Positions 35,801-46,295 of a stretch of DNA of 64,000 nt are shown one piece after another (position 1 is the stretch's first letter; each line of letters begins with the position of its first letter). The translations under genes were made by a program, and so were the position numbers. The stretch covers positions 65,884,552-65,948,551 of the forward strand of contig OX419756.1 in NCBI GenBank assembly GCA_948567375.1. The letters are read 5' to 3'. The DNA comes from Lunularia cruciata (taxonomy: Eukaryota; Streptophyta; Marchantiopsida; Lunulariales; Lunulariaceae). Below the pieces are notes generated by a model, which saw only the letters and a list, made by a program, of their open reading frames with translations, had not been told where the DNA came from and made no database searches.

Positions 35801-36146
35801 CCTGAGTCTCTTGGGGTATCTCTCCTTTCCCCAAGAACGTGGCTCCTTGCTCCGAGCCTGCCTCCTTCCCTAGTACAAGTCTCTAATCTGACTTTGTCCA
35901 ACAAGCCGGATTTCCTCTCTTCCCTTCTTCCTTGGGTCCATCGAGACACTTACTCTTGATGATTTCTGTCATGAATCCTGGAAAACTTACATTCCAGTTC
36001 CACGCCAGAAAGGTGATCCGAAGTCGGCTCAAGACTTTGATCCTTGCTATCACATCTAATCTCCAAATCGCATGATTTCTCACTGCAAATTTGGAGTTCT
36101 TCTTCCCTCCTACCATCTCTTCTACTTTCTCACTTTCTCTTGATTT
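32891..36146 (-). mobile_element. B6: giant LTR, truncated and fused to B4
   Basis: The left end, TGTGACAAC, is at 32891 and inserts into the B4 coding region. The unit is colinear with other B copies up to the N-terminal coding region at 36146. There it switches without a gap to plus-strand B sequence (AACACAATTTTGAGG), which is the 3' part of B4. About 0.5 kb of B6 and about 1 kb of B4 are therefore missing. Bases 32891-33683 hold no gene. Confidence 0.8.
33684..36146 (-). pseudogene. LTR-encoded coiled-coil protein (B6)
   Basis: The N-terminal 60 or so residues are lost at the rearrangement junction. The rest follows the family layout and ends in KEEVDIGSD at 33684. Long open pieces remain: 35265-35834 (globular block to linker), 34788-35261 (acidic region to GVEYLQ), 34567-34836 (coiled coil) and 33684-34109 (C-terminal region). 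The stops separating them are mostly in-frame point mutations, with one or two frameshifts near 34.1-34.8 kb. Confidence 0.7.
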
Positions 36147-36470
36147 AACACAATTTTGAGGCGAAGTCATTCTATAGTGAAGTGCCATTTTTGGGAGAGC
36201 CCGAATCATCACAACCAAGATTGTTTGGAAAGAGTTGAAGGTGTTGTGATTAAGAAGTGTTACTTCGTGACAAGACTGTGAATTAGTGCTTGTTACTCTC
36301 TTTTGGGTGTGGTTTCTACCTGAAAGATTAAAGATGCAACCAAGAAGAACTAAAAATTGTTACTGTTTGACTTCATATTTGGACATTTTTGACTCGTATC
36401 TCTGCGGGAACAAACTTTACTTACCCGATTATCACAAAAGTGATATTTGTTGAGTTATCACATGATTTTT

Positions 36471-36487
36471 AACGCCACTATTGGGGA
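36471..36487 (+). promoter_or_regulatory. Degenerate primer-binding site, tRNA-Asp type
   Basis: TTTTTAACGCCACTATTGGGGA follows the LTR end within eight bases. With the preceding T, it matches the classic Athila/Tat-type site complementary to tRNA-Asp at 11 of 18 positions. All seven differences are transitions. This is a decayed site, but it is in exactly the right place. Confidence 0.55.
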
Positions 36488-36539
36488 TACAAATCTCGGA
36501 ATTGGAAGAATATGAAGCCAAATTCAAAACTGGGTATCA

Positions 36540-37327
36540 AAGCAATATGAATGTCTGCATCAAGAGAACAACAGGAAGAGAGAGTTTGAAGACAAGCATT
36601 GCACCATGAAGAAGACAAATGTCTGAAAATCCCATCTACTTTTGACAAAACCAAACAAGAGGCGTTGGACTTTCAACTCCTTCACAAAGTGCAAGAAGCC
36701 TTGCAAGAACTTGACCACAAGAAATGCGAAGGCGGTTGGCAAGGCTACTTTACATCCCCCTCTTTGTCCAAAAAGAAGAAAGACTCAAGTGGCTAGACAT
36801 ATGCATTACGGCCCAATACACCAACTTCTCCTAGAGCTGTAAAGGAAGTTGCGTCCTTAAAGAACTTTGTTCGGGAAAAGACAGCACACACATTGACTGA
36901 AGAAGAGTGTCTGCACCTTCTACAAACAATTCCTTGGTTTTCCCGAAGAAATTTTGAAGAACACATCGAAGGTGTTGATCCTGAATCTCCAACCAAGTTG
37001 AAGTAGACACCCTCATAGAAGAAATTCTTGAAGAAGACCCTACCTTGAATTTGAAAAATTGGAATCCTTGGGCTGACAACACGGCGTCAATTCCAGCCAA
37101 TTCCTTGGTTCTATCAAGTTCAAATCTACCCCTGCCAATCCAAGTGCATCGAACAATGATTTCATTGCTTGTCACCCAACACGCCTATCAGAAGTATAAG
37201 GGGACAAAACAAGACGAAGACCTCGATGAATTCATCAAAGATTTCAAAGTCATCTCCTTTGCTAACAAGGAGCATGACTCGGCGGATCAACTACAAATTT
37301 TCCCAAGTTTGCTCCAAAAGAAAGCTC
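36540..37327 (+). pseudogene. Gag N-terminal part (element F)
   Basis: Decayed coding sequence runs here: LLHKVQEALQELDHKKCEGG, VKEVASLKNFVREKTAHTLTEEECLHLLQ and, most clearly, from about 37045, NWNPWADNTASIPANSL, then AYQKYKGTKQDEDLDEFIKDF and FPSLLQKKAR. The KYKG…D.DEFI.DF…FP.LL…A pattern is the start of a gypsy capsid domain. G2 cuts it at 37327. The missing link ARS-stop-Y is spread over 37321-37327, 40544-40554 and 59964. Frameshifts and stops are frequent. Confidence 0.65.
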
Positions 37328-38006
37328 TATAACACCCATTTTTGCATGTGTGTGGTATTGTGATATTTAGCTTGGTATTACAAGTACTTAAGAGATATTA
37401 TTTATATAAAGATAAAGGATGGTTCTATATTAGTCATGGTTAGCTAAAATTAGTCATAGCTAAGATAGATGGGACCTTACTTTAGAGGAAGTAGAAAAGA
37501 TGAACACCACTATTTTGGATTTTAGTGTTTTGACTTGGTATTATTCCTAGGTGTTTGGCTTTGGGAAAAGAGTTGAGAACTCTTGGGCCCGCAAGCCTTT
37601 TTGTTTTGGATTCTTCTTTAGTCCAAGGATAGCCCATGTGAAGGAATCCTTGCTTTAGTGGTTGGGTCAAGATAAGGGGAATATGCCCATGTGAATGGAT
37701 ATTCCTTTCTACTTTTTGACTTTACTTGACTTTTAGTCTAGTAACTTGAGTTACTACGGTAATTAGTAACTTTGGTACGTAACTATTTCACAAGTATATA
37801 AACAAGGGGTGAGGAGGTACTCATCATCCTTTCATTTGCAACTATATCTCTCTCATTGAGTTCTCTAGTGAGCAATGTCTTGAGTCTTGGAGTGTTAGCC
37901 TTGGAGGAGTATGATGGAGTTGGGGTTCCTTGCCTTCTTAGTCCATGGTGTGCTACCATAATAGCTATCAGAGGTTCATCCTGAGCGAGAGACAGGCCGG
38001 CTCACA
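37328..38006 (+). repeat. 5' LTR of G2 (679 bp)
   Basis: It starts TATAACACCC (G to A at base 2) and ends GGCTCACA. It is followed after four bases by the primer-binding site at 38011-38028 (TGGTTTCGTTGCCGGGAC, one mismatch to the tRNA-Glu site). Confidence 0.9.
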
Positions 38007-38028
38007 TTTTTGGTTTCGTTGCCGGGAC

Positions 38029-38842
38029 CTCTCTAGAAGGCAAGATAATGTTCCGCGTCCAATTCTACATTAGGCAGAAGGAGGCTATGAGAGCTCACTT
38101 GGAGAGAACATTAGGAGAGGAGAGGGCTGAACTTATGTTAGAGAACCAAGATCCATTTGTATACCCTATAGTTCATTATGATGTCTTTGAGGTGATTTTG
38201 TACATCTTGTACACATGAGAGGAATTGGAGAGATTGTGTGAGGTGGATTGCAGATTTTGGGGATTAATGTGATTTTGGACAAAATCTCAAGTTTGAGATC
38301 TGGACTTGAGATTTCTACACATGATAGCTTGGGTTATTTTTCAGTTAGCACAGTTGAAATTATTGCGAGAGCTTCTATGCGCACTGGGCTAGAATTTTTG
38401 AAAGTTGATAGGGTAAAGTGCTCCCGCAATTGCATGCTCTCTGGAAAATTGTACAGAGTCTGCCATTTCTTCAATTTTCAGTGAATTGTCTTGAATATTT
38501 CCAAGAAAATTCAGTGCATTGTATCCTACCTGCTGCCACAAAAATTAGAGAGATATCGTTTTTTCGCAGGGTGTTATGAGTTTTTGAAGTGAGGGGGGTG
38601 GTTTTCAGACCAAATCTGAAATATGGGTGCTGAATAGAAAGGTGTCTAGGCCAAATGGCTCAATGAAAAGATCTGAAATTTTGCAGGGAGGGACGCCCTA
38701 AAGTTGTGATCAAGTGTGGGAAATTTCAAAGGACTGTGACATATTGGTTGGGAGATTTGAGTGACATTGTGAGGAAGGGTCAATTCTGCAGAGTGGAGAT
38801 CTCATGCATGAGAAGTTTGAGATCAACAAAAAACATGTTTGA
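38029..38842 (+). other. G2 leader
   Basis: This is colinear with the leaders of A and D. It includes the small frame starting MFRVQFYIRQKEAMRAHL (about 38048) and ending at 38217. No other gene. Confidence 0.5.
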
Positions 38843-39340
38843 GTGTTTAGATTCATCTTGGGGAACACGGAGGGTCATCAAGAGTGGAAATTGAGATTAT
38901 GCAAGGTTCCCCAAGGGTTTTAGGTGATTGTAGGGGTGGATTTGAGGAAAAGAGAGTTTACAATAGAATTTGAAGAGAGTGTTGAGAGGATTCAAAAACC
39001 TACACCACTTGGAGGAAAGAGTGAGTCTAAGTGCTTTCTATGTGGAGAGAAGGGAAATAAGGCAAGTTCATGTCCATTGACCTTTGAGAGCAAGAGATTG
39101 AGGGAAAGGAGAGGCTTACTTGACTTGGGTTTGCATGTTGGACCTTCTTCACCAAGATTGGGAGGGAGAAGATCTAAGACCAAGGAGTTGTGTGAGGTTT
39201 GTGGAGTTGAAGGACTTCCAAAAGGACATGAGTGTAGTGGAGTAAAAGCACTTTTGGAAACTTTGGTGAAGGATCTTGGAGAGAGTCTTAGTACAGCTAC
39301 AGAAATACTACCACCTTCATCAGCTAGTTCTCAAGATTAG
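38843..39340 (+). pseudogene. ORF1 zinc-knuckle protein, broken start (G2)
   Basis: The ATG is changed to ACG and a TAG replaces a codon in QGF.VIVGV near 38920. From 38924 it is open for 138 residues. It contains the knuckle CFLCGEKGNKASSC (the zinc-binding His replaced by Asn) and the second cluster CEVCGVEGLPKGHEC. Otherwise it is identical in layout to ORF1 of copy D. Confidence 0.75.
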
Positions 39341-39575
39341 TGATGGAGATAATCTTTCAACTTATGGATAAACTATCCATGAGAGTTAGGTTAATATGCA
39401 CTCTAGGATTTGATGTTGCTATAGAAATCTTGGAGTAACCTGAACCTTTTGTGTTCCCTAGAGTGGATTATTCTCAGATGGTGTTAGTCATGTATATACT
39501 CTATTAGTAATAGAGTGAGAGAAAAGAAAAGAGAAAAAAAAAATTGAGAGAAAAGAAAGATAGTGAGGGGTTAAG

Positions 39576-40532
39576 ATGGGGAAACTTCCGGTTTTCTTTG
39601 GCAAGGGTGGAGAAGATGTGAAGGCCTTTGTGAGAGACTTCAAGAGAGCTTGCATAGGAAACAATGAGAGGAGGAAGAATGAGTGGGCCTCATTATTACC
39701 AGATTTCTTTGAGGATGCAGCACTTACATGGTATGAGTCAAAATACCAAAAGAGAGAGAGGAGAGAGGGGGAATAGGAGTCTTGGGAGACTTTGACTTCA
39801 GCACTCATTGAGAACTCTCTTCCTGATGAGAGTTATGAGAGATTGATGAGTGAGGTTACATTTCTCAAGCAAGGAGATGGAGAGAAAGTGAGGGTCTATG
39901 TGGAAAGAGTGGAAAAGTTGGAGTCCAGATTTTGCATAGTGTTGAGGAAGGGTGAGGATGATGTGGAGACTACAATGATTGGCATAGGGGCCATGCTCAC
40001 CAAGAATTTTGTGGGAGGATTGAGACCACAAATTAGAAGCAAGGTGAGATATGAGAAACCTTCTTCCAAGGTTGAAGCTATCAAGATTGCAATTCGTATG
40101 GAGGAGAGTTTGGAAGGGGATGAGAGTGATTTGGTGGTGAAGGAGGTTGTGCATCCTCCTCAAGGCTACAAGTATGGTGGAACTTCTGATACTTTGGTGA
40201 CAAGGGTTGCACCACAAGTAGTAGTTGCTCCAGTTCTTGCACCTCCACCAAAAGATCCACTCCAAACCATCATAGAACAACTTGCGGACCTCAAGATCAA
40301 TGTGGTGCAACTATGGGAGAAGAGAGAGGTGGATCAGAATGTAGGGAGAGGGCCTAGGAGTTATGGAAACTATCCATATAGAGGAGGCCAACCAGCCAAC
40401 AATTTCAATGATAGAAATTGTTTTGGTTGTGGAGGAAGAGGCCATATCCAAAGGAATTGCCCAAATTCCACTTACCATGGAGGAAGGGGTTATGAGGGAG
40501 CCAATAGAGGGAAAGAGGGAGGTAGTGAATTC
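39576..40532 (+). pseudogene. Gag, 3' truncated (G2)
   Basis: It begins MGKLPVFFGKGGEDVKAFVR. It has one TAG near 39775 (a Glu codon in copy D) and reads on through the capsid region and an intact CCHC knuckle (CFGCGGRGHIQRNC) to GKEGGSE. The G2 internal deletion starts there, and a short chance frame runs on to 40559. Confidence 0.8.
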
Positions 40533-40539
40533 GCTCACA

Positions 40540-40554
40540 GCTCGGAGCTAGTAC
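40540..40554 (+). other. Sliver of F gag between G2 and C
   Basis: Fifteen bases, GCTCGGAGCTAGTAC, consist of the right G2 duplication (GCTC), seven bases of gag, and the left C duplication (GTAC). They encode part of the A-R-S-(W)-Y capsid motif, with the Trp codon now TAG. Confidence 0.8.
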
Positions 40555-41245
40555 TGTGAGCCGGCCTGTCTCTCACTCAAGATGAACCTTTGATGGCTAT
40601 TATGGTAGCGCACCATGGACTAAGAAGGCAACGAACCCCAACTCCATCATACTCCTCCAAGGCTAACACTCCAAGACTCAAGACATTGCTCACTAGAGAA
40701 CTCAATGAGAGAGAGATAGTTGCAAATGAAAGGATGATGAGTACCTCCTCACCCCTTGTTTATATACTTGTGAAATAGTTACGTACCAAAGTTACTAATT
40801 ACCGTAGTAACTCAAGTTACTAGACTAAAAGTCAAGTAGAGTCAAAAAGTAGAAAGGAATATCCATTCACATGGCATATTCCCCTAAGCATGTGGTCTTA
40901 TCTTGACCCAACAACTAAGTCAAGGATTCCTTCACATGGGCTATCCTTGGACTAAAGAAGAATCCAAAACAAAAAGGCTTGCGGGCCCAAGAGTTCTCAA
41001 CTCTTTCCTCAAAGCCAAACACCTAAGAATAATACCAAGTCAACACACTAGAATCCAAAATAGTGGTGTTCATCTTTTCTACTTCCTCTAAAGTAAAGTC
41101 CCCTCTATCTTAGCTATGACTAATTTTAGCTAACCATGACTAATATAGAACCATCCTTTATCTCTATATAAATAATATCTCTTAAGTACTTGTAATACCA
41201 AGCTAAATATCACATTACCACACACATGCACAAATGGGTGTTACA
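40555..41245 (-). repeat. 3' LTR of element C (691 bp)
   Basis: Bounded by TGTGAGCC and GTGTTACA on the plus strand. It contains a 12-bp insertion-type variant (AAGCATGTGGTC region) relative to A and D. It is followed by the same polypurine tract and hairpin as copy A (41246-41290). Confidence 0.9.
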
Positions 41246-41293
41246 TTTACCCCCGGACTAAGTTTTCACTTTGTCCTCAAAGTGAAGGTCTCT

Positions 41294-42531
41294 CTACCTT
41301 CTATGGTACATCTTCAACTTATCATGGTTAATCCTATCAAAGTGTCTTCCTCCCAACTCCTTGAGATCATAGGTGTAATTGCCCCACACCTTCTCCACTA
41401 TGAAAGGTCCAAAGTACTTAGGCAAAAACTTCTTTTACACTCTCTTGAATCAAATGGAATCAAACAACATTACCCAATCACCTTCTTTGAAAGTCTCCAC
41501 CTTCTTCTTCCCTTGCCTCTTGTCATAGCTCGCCTTTTGTTTCCTTTGGGCTTGCTCCACTCGAACCATAGCAACTGCTCTTGCCTCTTCCAACTCCATG
41601 AGTTGATCTTTCCTTGACTTCTCTGCATCACTTCCTTGTGCTTTCTTCAATATCCTATGAATGCTTTGGAAGGTAGGAAGATCAAAGTAAATAGGTAAGG
41701 TAGATTCAATACCATATACCAATTGAAATAGAGAATACCCGGTGGAAGTCTTCATGGTTGTCCTATACTCCCACAAAATTGCATGAATCCTCTTGTCCCA
41801 ATGATGTTTAGCACGCTCTTTTTCTGCATCTTTGGCCAACATCATGCACAAGGTCTGATTGGTTCTCTCTGCCAAGCCATTGGAATTTGGCTTATAGGAT
41901 GTAGTTACTCTATGTGTGATAAAGAAATGTCATAGCATGGTTGTAGTAATGCTTCCTGTAAACTCTCCTCCTCTATCAGAAACCAACTCCAAAGGGCATC
42001 CAAACCTAGTGATAATGTGTTCATAAAGAAATCTACCCACTTCATCTTCATTCTTGTCCCTCAATGGTCTAGCCTCAACCCACTTGGTAACTCAAAATCA
42101 GTAACTACCACAATGTACCAATTGTTCCTTGGGGTTCTATTGAGAGGACCTACAAAATCAATTCCCCACTTCTCAAAAGGTCCTAGCAATGGAATTGATC
42201 TAAGTGGTGGAGTGGATGTAGACTTTCTAGCAAAAGCTTCACAAACATGACAAGTTTTGCAATAATCAAGACAATCCTTGAAAATCCCTCTCCAATGGTA
42301 ACATGCATCTAGAATCTTGAAAGCAGTCACCTTTCCTGCAAAGTGTCCTCCACATACTAAACCTTCATGAAACTCCTTTATGAGTAGGATAGACTCTTCC
42401 TTACCCACTGCTCTTCGAAGTAGACCATCTGCTCCTTGGTGAAAAAGAATATCCTCCACCATTGTGTAAGGTCTAGATCTTGCTGCAAGGGCCTTCCTCT
42501 CCCTAGCATGCATCCTTTCTGGATAGTTACC
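41294..42531 (-). pseudogene. Integrase, C-terminal two thirds (element C)
   Basis: Fragments include the zinc domain and DFVGPL (42061 onwards on the right) and the GPF-side region ERTNQTLCMMLAKDAEKER and VEQAQRKQKASYDKRQGKKK (41450-41875). Stops and a deletion in VVVTDYLTKWVE destroy the core. B8 interrupts the gene after RGNYP. TTACC at 42527-42531 and 46296-46300 is the B8 duplication. Confidence 0.8.
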
Positions 42532-45500
42532 TGTGACAACTCGGCAAATATTACTTTTGCGGTAATCGGGTAAGTAAAGTTTGTTCCCGCAAAGATACAA
42601 GTCAGAATTGGTCAAATACAAAGCAAACTAACAATGTAGTTCTTATTGAGTTCTTCTTTAGTCTCTCAGGTAGAAACCATACCCAGAAGAGAGTAACAAG
42701 CACTGATTCACAGTCTCGTCACAAATTAACACTCCATAATCACAACTCCTTCAATTCTTTCCAAACAATCTTGATTGTGATGATTCAGGCTCTCCCAAAA
42801 ATGGCACTTCACTGCAAAATGACTTTGCCTCAGAATTGTGTTCTACCCCTCCACTGAAGGCACAACTTCCTCGATCGAAATTGCTTCACATCAACTTTAC
42901 ATTGCACTCACAAATGCAAAATACTACCAACACTACAATTCCTCTCAGATCTGTCAAGGCATTGCTTCAATTGCACTTCACTTAGGATCAAACACATAGA
43001 ATGAAGATCAAGGCTGCGGAATCCAACATCCAACAAGCACTCTGACTTGCACTTTGAATTTCTTCACACATTCACAAACACAATCACAAAGTTGATACTC
43101 GGAATCAAGCTCAAGCAACGAGCACTGCTTCACAGCACTTCGCTTTATCTTTTTTGAGAATTATGAGCACTGAACAACAATTCTCTGCGAATGCCACTCT
43201 TAAATAGTGAAGCAATTGACAGTTCTAACAACTATACTGTTCTAACCTGCAGATCCAAAATGACAATGCACCTCTTCACATCTGTCTATTCAAATCTCAA
43301 ATCTGTTACCACTACGATCTGATGTCTACATCGTCATCGGCTTTCAAACCCGAACCCGAAGTAATCTTAGTTCCTACTATCTTTTCCTCGGGTTTCAGAT
43401 CTTCTACTTCTTCTACCAAGTCCAGCAATTCTCTTTCCTGATCTGAAATTTCACTAGTGGGTAATCTATCTAACTCCTTATCTCCTGACCCACTCTTCTC
43501 TAATGCCTCTGATGGCAACTCCGAAGACATCTGGACTCCTATGTTATCTACTTTGGGTTTTGCTTTAACATCTTTCCGAAGTTTTTCTAGCTCTACCTTC
43601 ACTAAGTCTAATCTAATGGAAATATTATCCTCTACTTCCAACACCTTCCTATCTACAAGATTTCTTAATTTTATTAACAAGGCATTCATCTCCGTGTCCT
43701 TTGCTTGTCTTTGCCTCGTCTCCTACACCAACAACTTCAACTCGTGCAGACGCGCTTCTTCAATTCAAATGCTGGCTTCTGTACTTAACATCGCATTCAC
43801 TCTGAGGACTATCTCCTTCAATGGCTCCAATCTTGTCTTCCTTTCTCGTTCCTGATCTGCAAGCCATTCCTCTGTGTACATTGCCAACTCTTCCTTGAAC
43901 TCGGCTTGCACCGCTTCCTTCTCTTTCTCCTTTTGTTCAACCTTCTCTTCCTGATTACGAAGTAACTCTCGTAATCTCTCTTCTTTGCTATATCTTGCAG
44001 CCAACTCTCGTTGCCAGAGTTGCTTCTTCTCCTCCATACTCTCCATCACTCTATCGAGCTCTTGATCCTTCGATGCTATCCTCACCATAGCATGGATAAG
44101 CTCTACTCTTGAATCAGCAAACTGCTGCTTCAAGATTTTGTATTCAGCTACCTGTCTTTCCCTTGCGATATCACTCTTCCTCGCAAGATCCTCTCGATAG
44201 ATCACTTCTCTCTTCAGGTCTTTGATTACCTGACTTCTCTCGACTCCCTCCGCTTGCAATACTTCTCTCTCCTCCTCACCTCTGGTTATTCTCCTCTTCA
44301 ACTCCAAGTTCTCTTCTTCTAATCTTGCTACCACTTGCCGTACAGTCTTTACCTCGGGACAAGTCGACTGCATCTCCTTCTTCTTCTACTCCAACTTTAC
44401 TAGCAGCGGGCACACTACGTCTTGCAGGTACTCCACTCCATCACTGGCAACTTCTTCCTCCCACGGAGGGGTCTCTCTTCTCTCCTTGTGTTCTCCTGAT
44501 ACTCACCTTCTTCTCTTGAGTCTTCGTATCGGGATTGATGCCTCACTGCCCAAGCTTTCTTCTACCTTTGTCTTCACTTGACTTGGTCCCGCCTCACACT
44601 TCGCCTTATGTCGCAAGCAAACTCCTTGCTGCACTGCGATCTTCTTCTCCTTTGGCACCGGTACTTTGTCTTCAAGCGCTATATTGTCTTTGGCTTCTAC
44701 CTCGGCCTGCACTTCTTCTTTGTCTTCTTCAGCCACTGGCGCCACGGTCATTTCTCCACCGTCCTCACTATCAGTGCTTGTATCTCCGCTCTTTAGTGTA
44801 AGCTCAGGCTACTCCTCATGCTTTGAGTCCTCCGTCTTGAGCTCGGCCTTGCCTTCTGAGTCTTCATCTTTTGACTCAATTACCACCATTCCTTGCCTCG
44901 AGTTACTTCTCTGCATCTTCCAAGGTTTCTTGTTTTCTTCGGCATCTGCTTGCCGAGTCCTCTTCTTCATCGGGGTACTTACCACAACCTCCATGTTTTT
45001 CCCTGTTTTTGCATAGTAATCGTCCGTGCTCCGGATTTGCAAAATGTATTGCTGCTCCTTGACATCGACCTCCTTTCACACATCCGGATGGAAATGCGAC
45101 ACCATCCGATTCCGCTCCGCCGAGTTCAGCAAATTGAGCCCGAGGTAGAAATGCATTGCAAATGGCACAATATAATATGGAGGCGACTTATCCCGTAGAT
45201 TCCACACCATCTGCCTTGTTCTCCTATGAAAACACCTTACCCAATTAATTGGTTCTCCTGCAAACAATTTCTGAAAGAACACCGCTTGGTGTTTCATCAC
45301 ATATGTTGTTCTCTCCGGCTTCAGGATTGCCATCAAAGCACTCACAATTCCTCTCTTGACAGGTTCTTTGTAACTTTCTTCCTTGTACCCATTCTTTGTT
45401 CTCTTCGACGAGAAGGCATCTCTCACCTCCTGAGTTTCTTGGGCTATCTCTCCTTTCCCCAAGAACGTGGCTCCCTGCTCCAGCTTGCCTCCTTCCCGAG

Positions 45501-46295
45501 TACCAATCTCCAATCCAACTCTGTCTAGCGAGTTGGATTTCCTCTCACCCCTTCTTCCTCGGGTCCATCGAGACACTTACTCTCAATGATTTTTGTCATG
45601 AATCCTGGAAAACTTACGTTCCAGTTCTATGCCAAAAATGTGATCCAAAGTTGGTTCAAGACTTCGATCCTCGCTACTACATCTAATCTCCAAATCGCAT
45701 GATTTTTCACTGCAAATTCGAAGTTCTTCTTCCCTCCTCCCATCTCTTCTACTTTCTCACTTTCTCTCGATTTCACTCTCATGACTTCTCCCTTGTGCAT
45801 GAACACAAGCCCAACTCTATTTCCCTTTCCCCGATCACCTACAAGACGACTCCTCAACAGCAAAGGAAAATTGCTCAACATTTTGTCGTTACAGTTTTGA
45901 TTTTTATAGAGTTGCACTTCTTCGTCTTCCGTCACTTCGAGTTTCTACCGAGAAATCACACCTCCGGCATGCACCTGTCACTGTCAATCAACCTTCACAC
46001 GTATGAGCCGCCAATTTTGAAACGGCCCCTTCTTGAATTTTTCGCCCCAACGAAAGGTTGTTAAACTATCTTTGCCTCGGGTTGAGCTCCCCCCGATCCA
46101 AAGACAATTTACTTCATATTGTATGCTAATAGGGCATTTCCGAGTACTTCACCTTATGACCCAAAGTCATTTTACTTTGGGTTTCAACCCGAAGACTCTT
46201 TTCTTCGCCTTCTTTGGCCATACAGGCGCAATTCGACTTCTCTATACACTTCTTCTCCTTTATTCTAAAAAAAAAACAAAAATGTGGGCACCACA
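42532..46295 (-). mobile_element. B8: solo giant LTR, complete
   Basis: This 3,764-bp unit runs from TGTGACAAC to GGGCACCACA with perfect TTACC duplications. Removing it rejoins the C integrase coding sequence exactly. It is the best reference copy for the LTR. On the minus strand there are about 360 bases before the coding region, about 2.6 kb of frame, and about 780 bases after it with no gene. No second LTR or internal domain is present. Confidence 0.92.
43312..45935 (-). pseudogene. LTR-encoded coiled-coil protein, best-preserved full copy (B8)
   Basis: The frame spans about 875 codons. Approximate layout: basic N-terminus 1-110; globular block 110-300 (RGIVSALMAILKPERTTYVM, HYL-type hydrophobic helix FYLGLNLLNSAERNRM); Lys/Arg linker near 320; acidic region 340-450; coiled coil 500-760; C-terminal tail ending DDDVDIRS. 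The ATG is ACG here. One frameshift lies near 45.6 kb, and stops lie near 45076, 44809, 44503, 44385 and 43765. No enzyme motif is seen. The layout suggests a structural, self-assembling protein, which is inference. Confidence 0.75.

Larger units (their letters stand above)
18573..36462 (+). mobile_element. B4: 5' LTR of element F, split by B5 and B6
   Basis: The LTR pieces are 18573-20373, 31966-32890 and 36147-36462, all on the plus strand. The start, TGTTACCCACA, is a slightly mutated form of TGTGGTGCCCACA; the end, GTTATCACA, corresponds to GTTGTCACA. The first interruption is B5 with CACTC duplicated at 20369-20373 and 31961-31965. The second is B6, whose far end is lost together with part of B4. 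Directly after 36462 come a primer-binding site and gag, which shows that B units are LTRs. Confidence 0.8.
37328..40539 (+). mobile_element. G2: internally deleted family-G element
   Basis: It has a complete 5' LTR, primer-binding site, leader, ORF1 and 5' two thirds of gag. It then jumps at about 40529-40532 to the last seven bases of the 3' LTR (GCTCACA, 40533-40539). GCTC is duplicated at 37324-37327 and 40540-40543. A deletion of about 4.5 kb therefore removed the rest of gag-pol and nearly all of the 3' LTR while sparing the outer end. Confidence 0.85.

Noticed and set aside
42532-46295. B units as DNA transposons
   Set aside because: The ends share only TGTG, with no real terminal inverted repeat and no transposase. 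The TG...CA ends, 5-bp duplications and the junction with a primer-binding site in B4 fit an LTR better.
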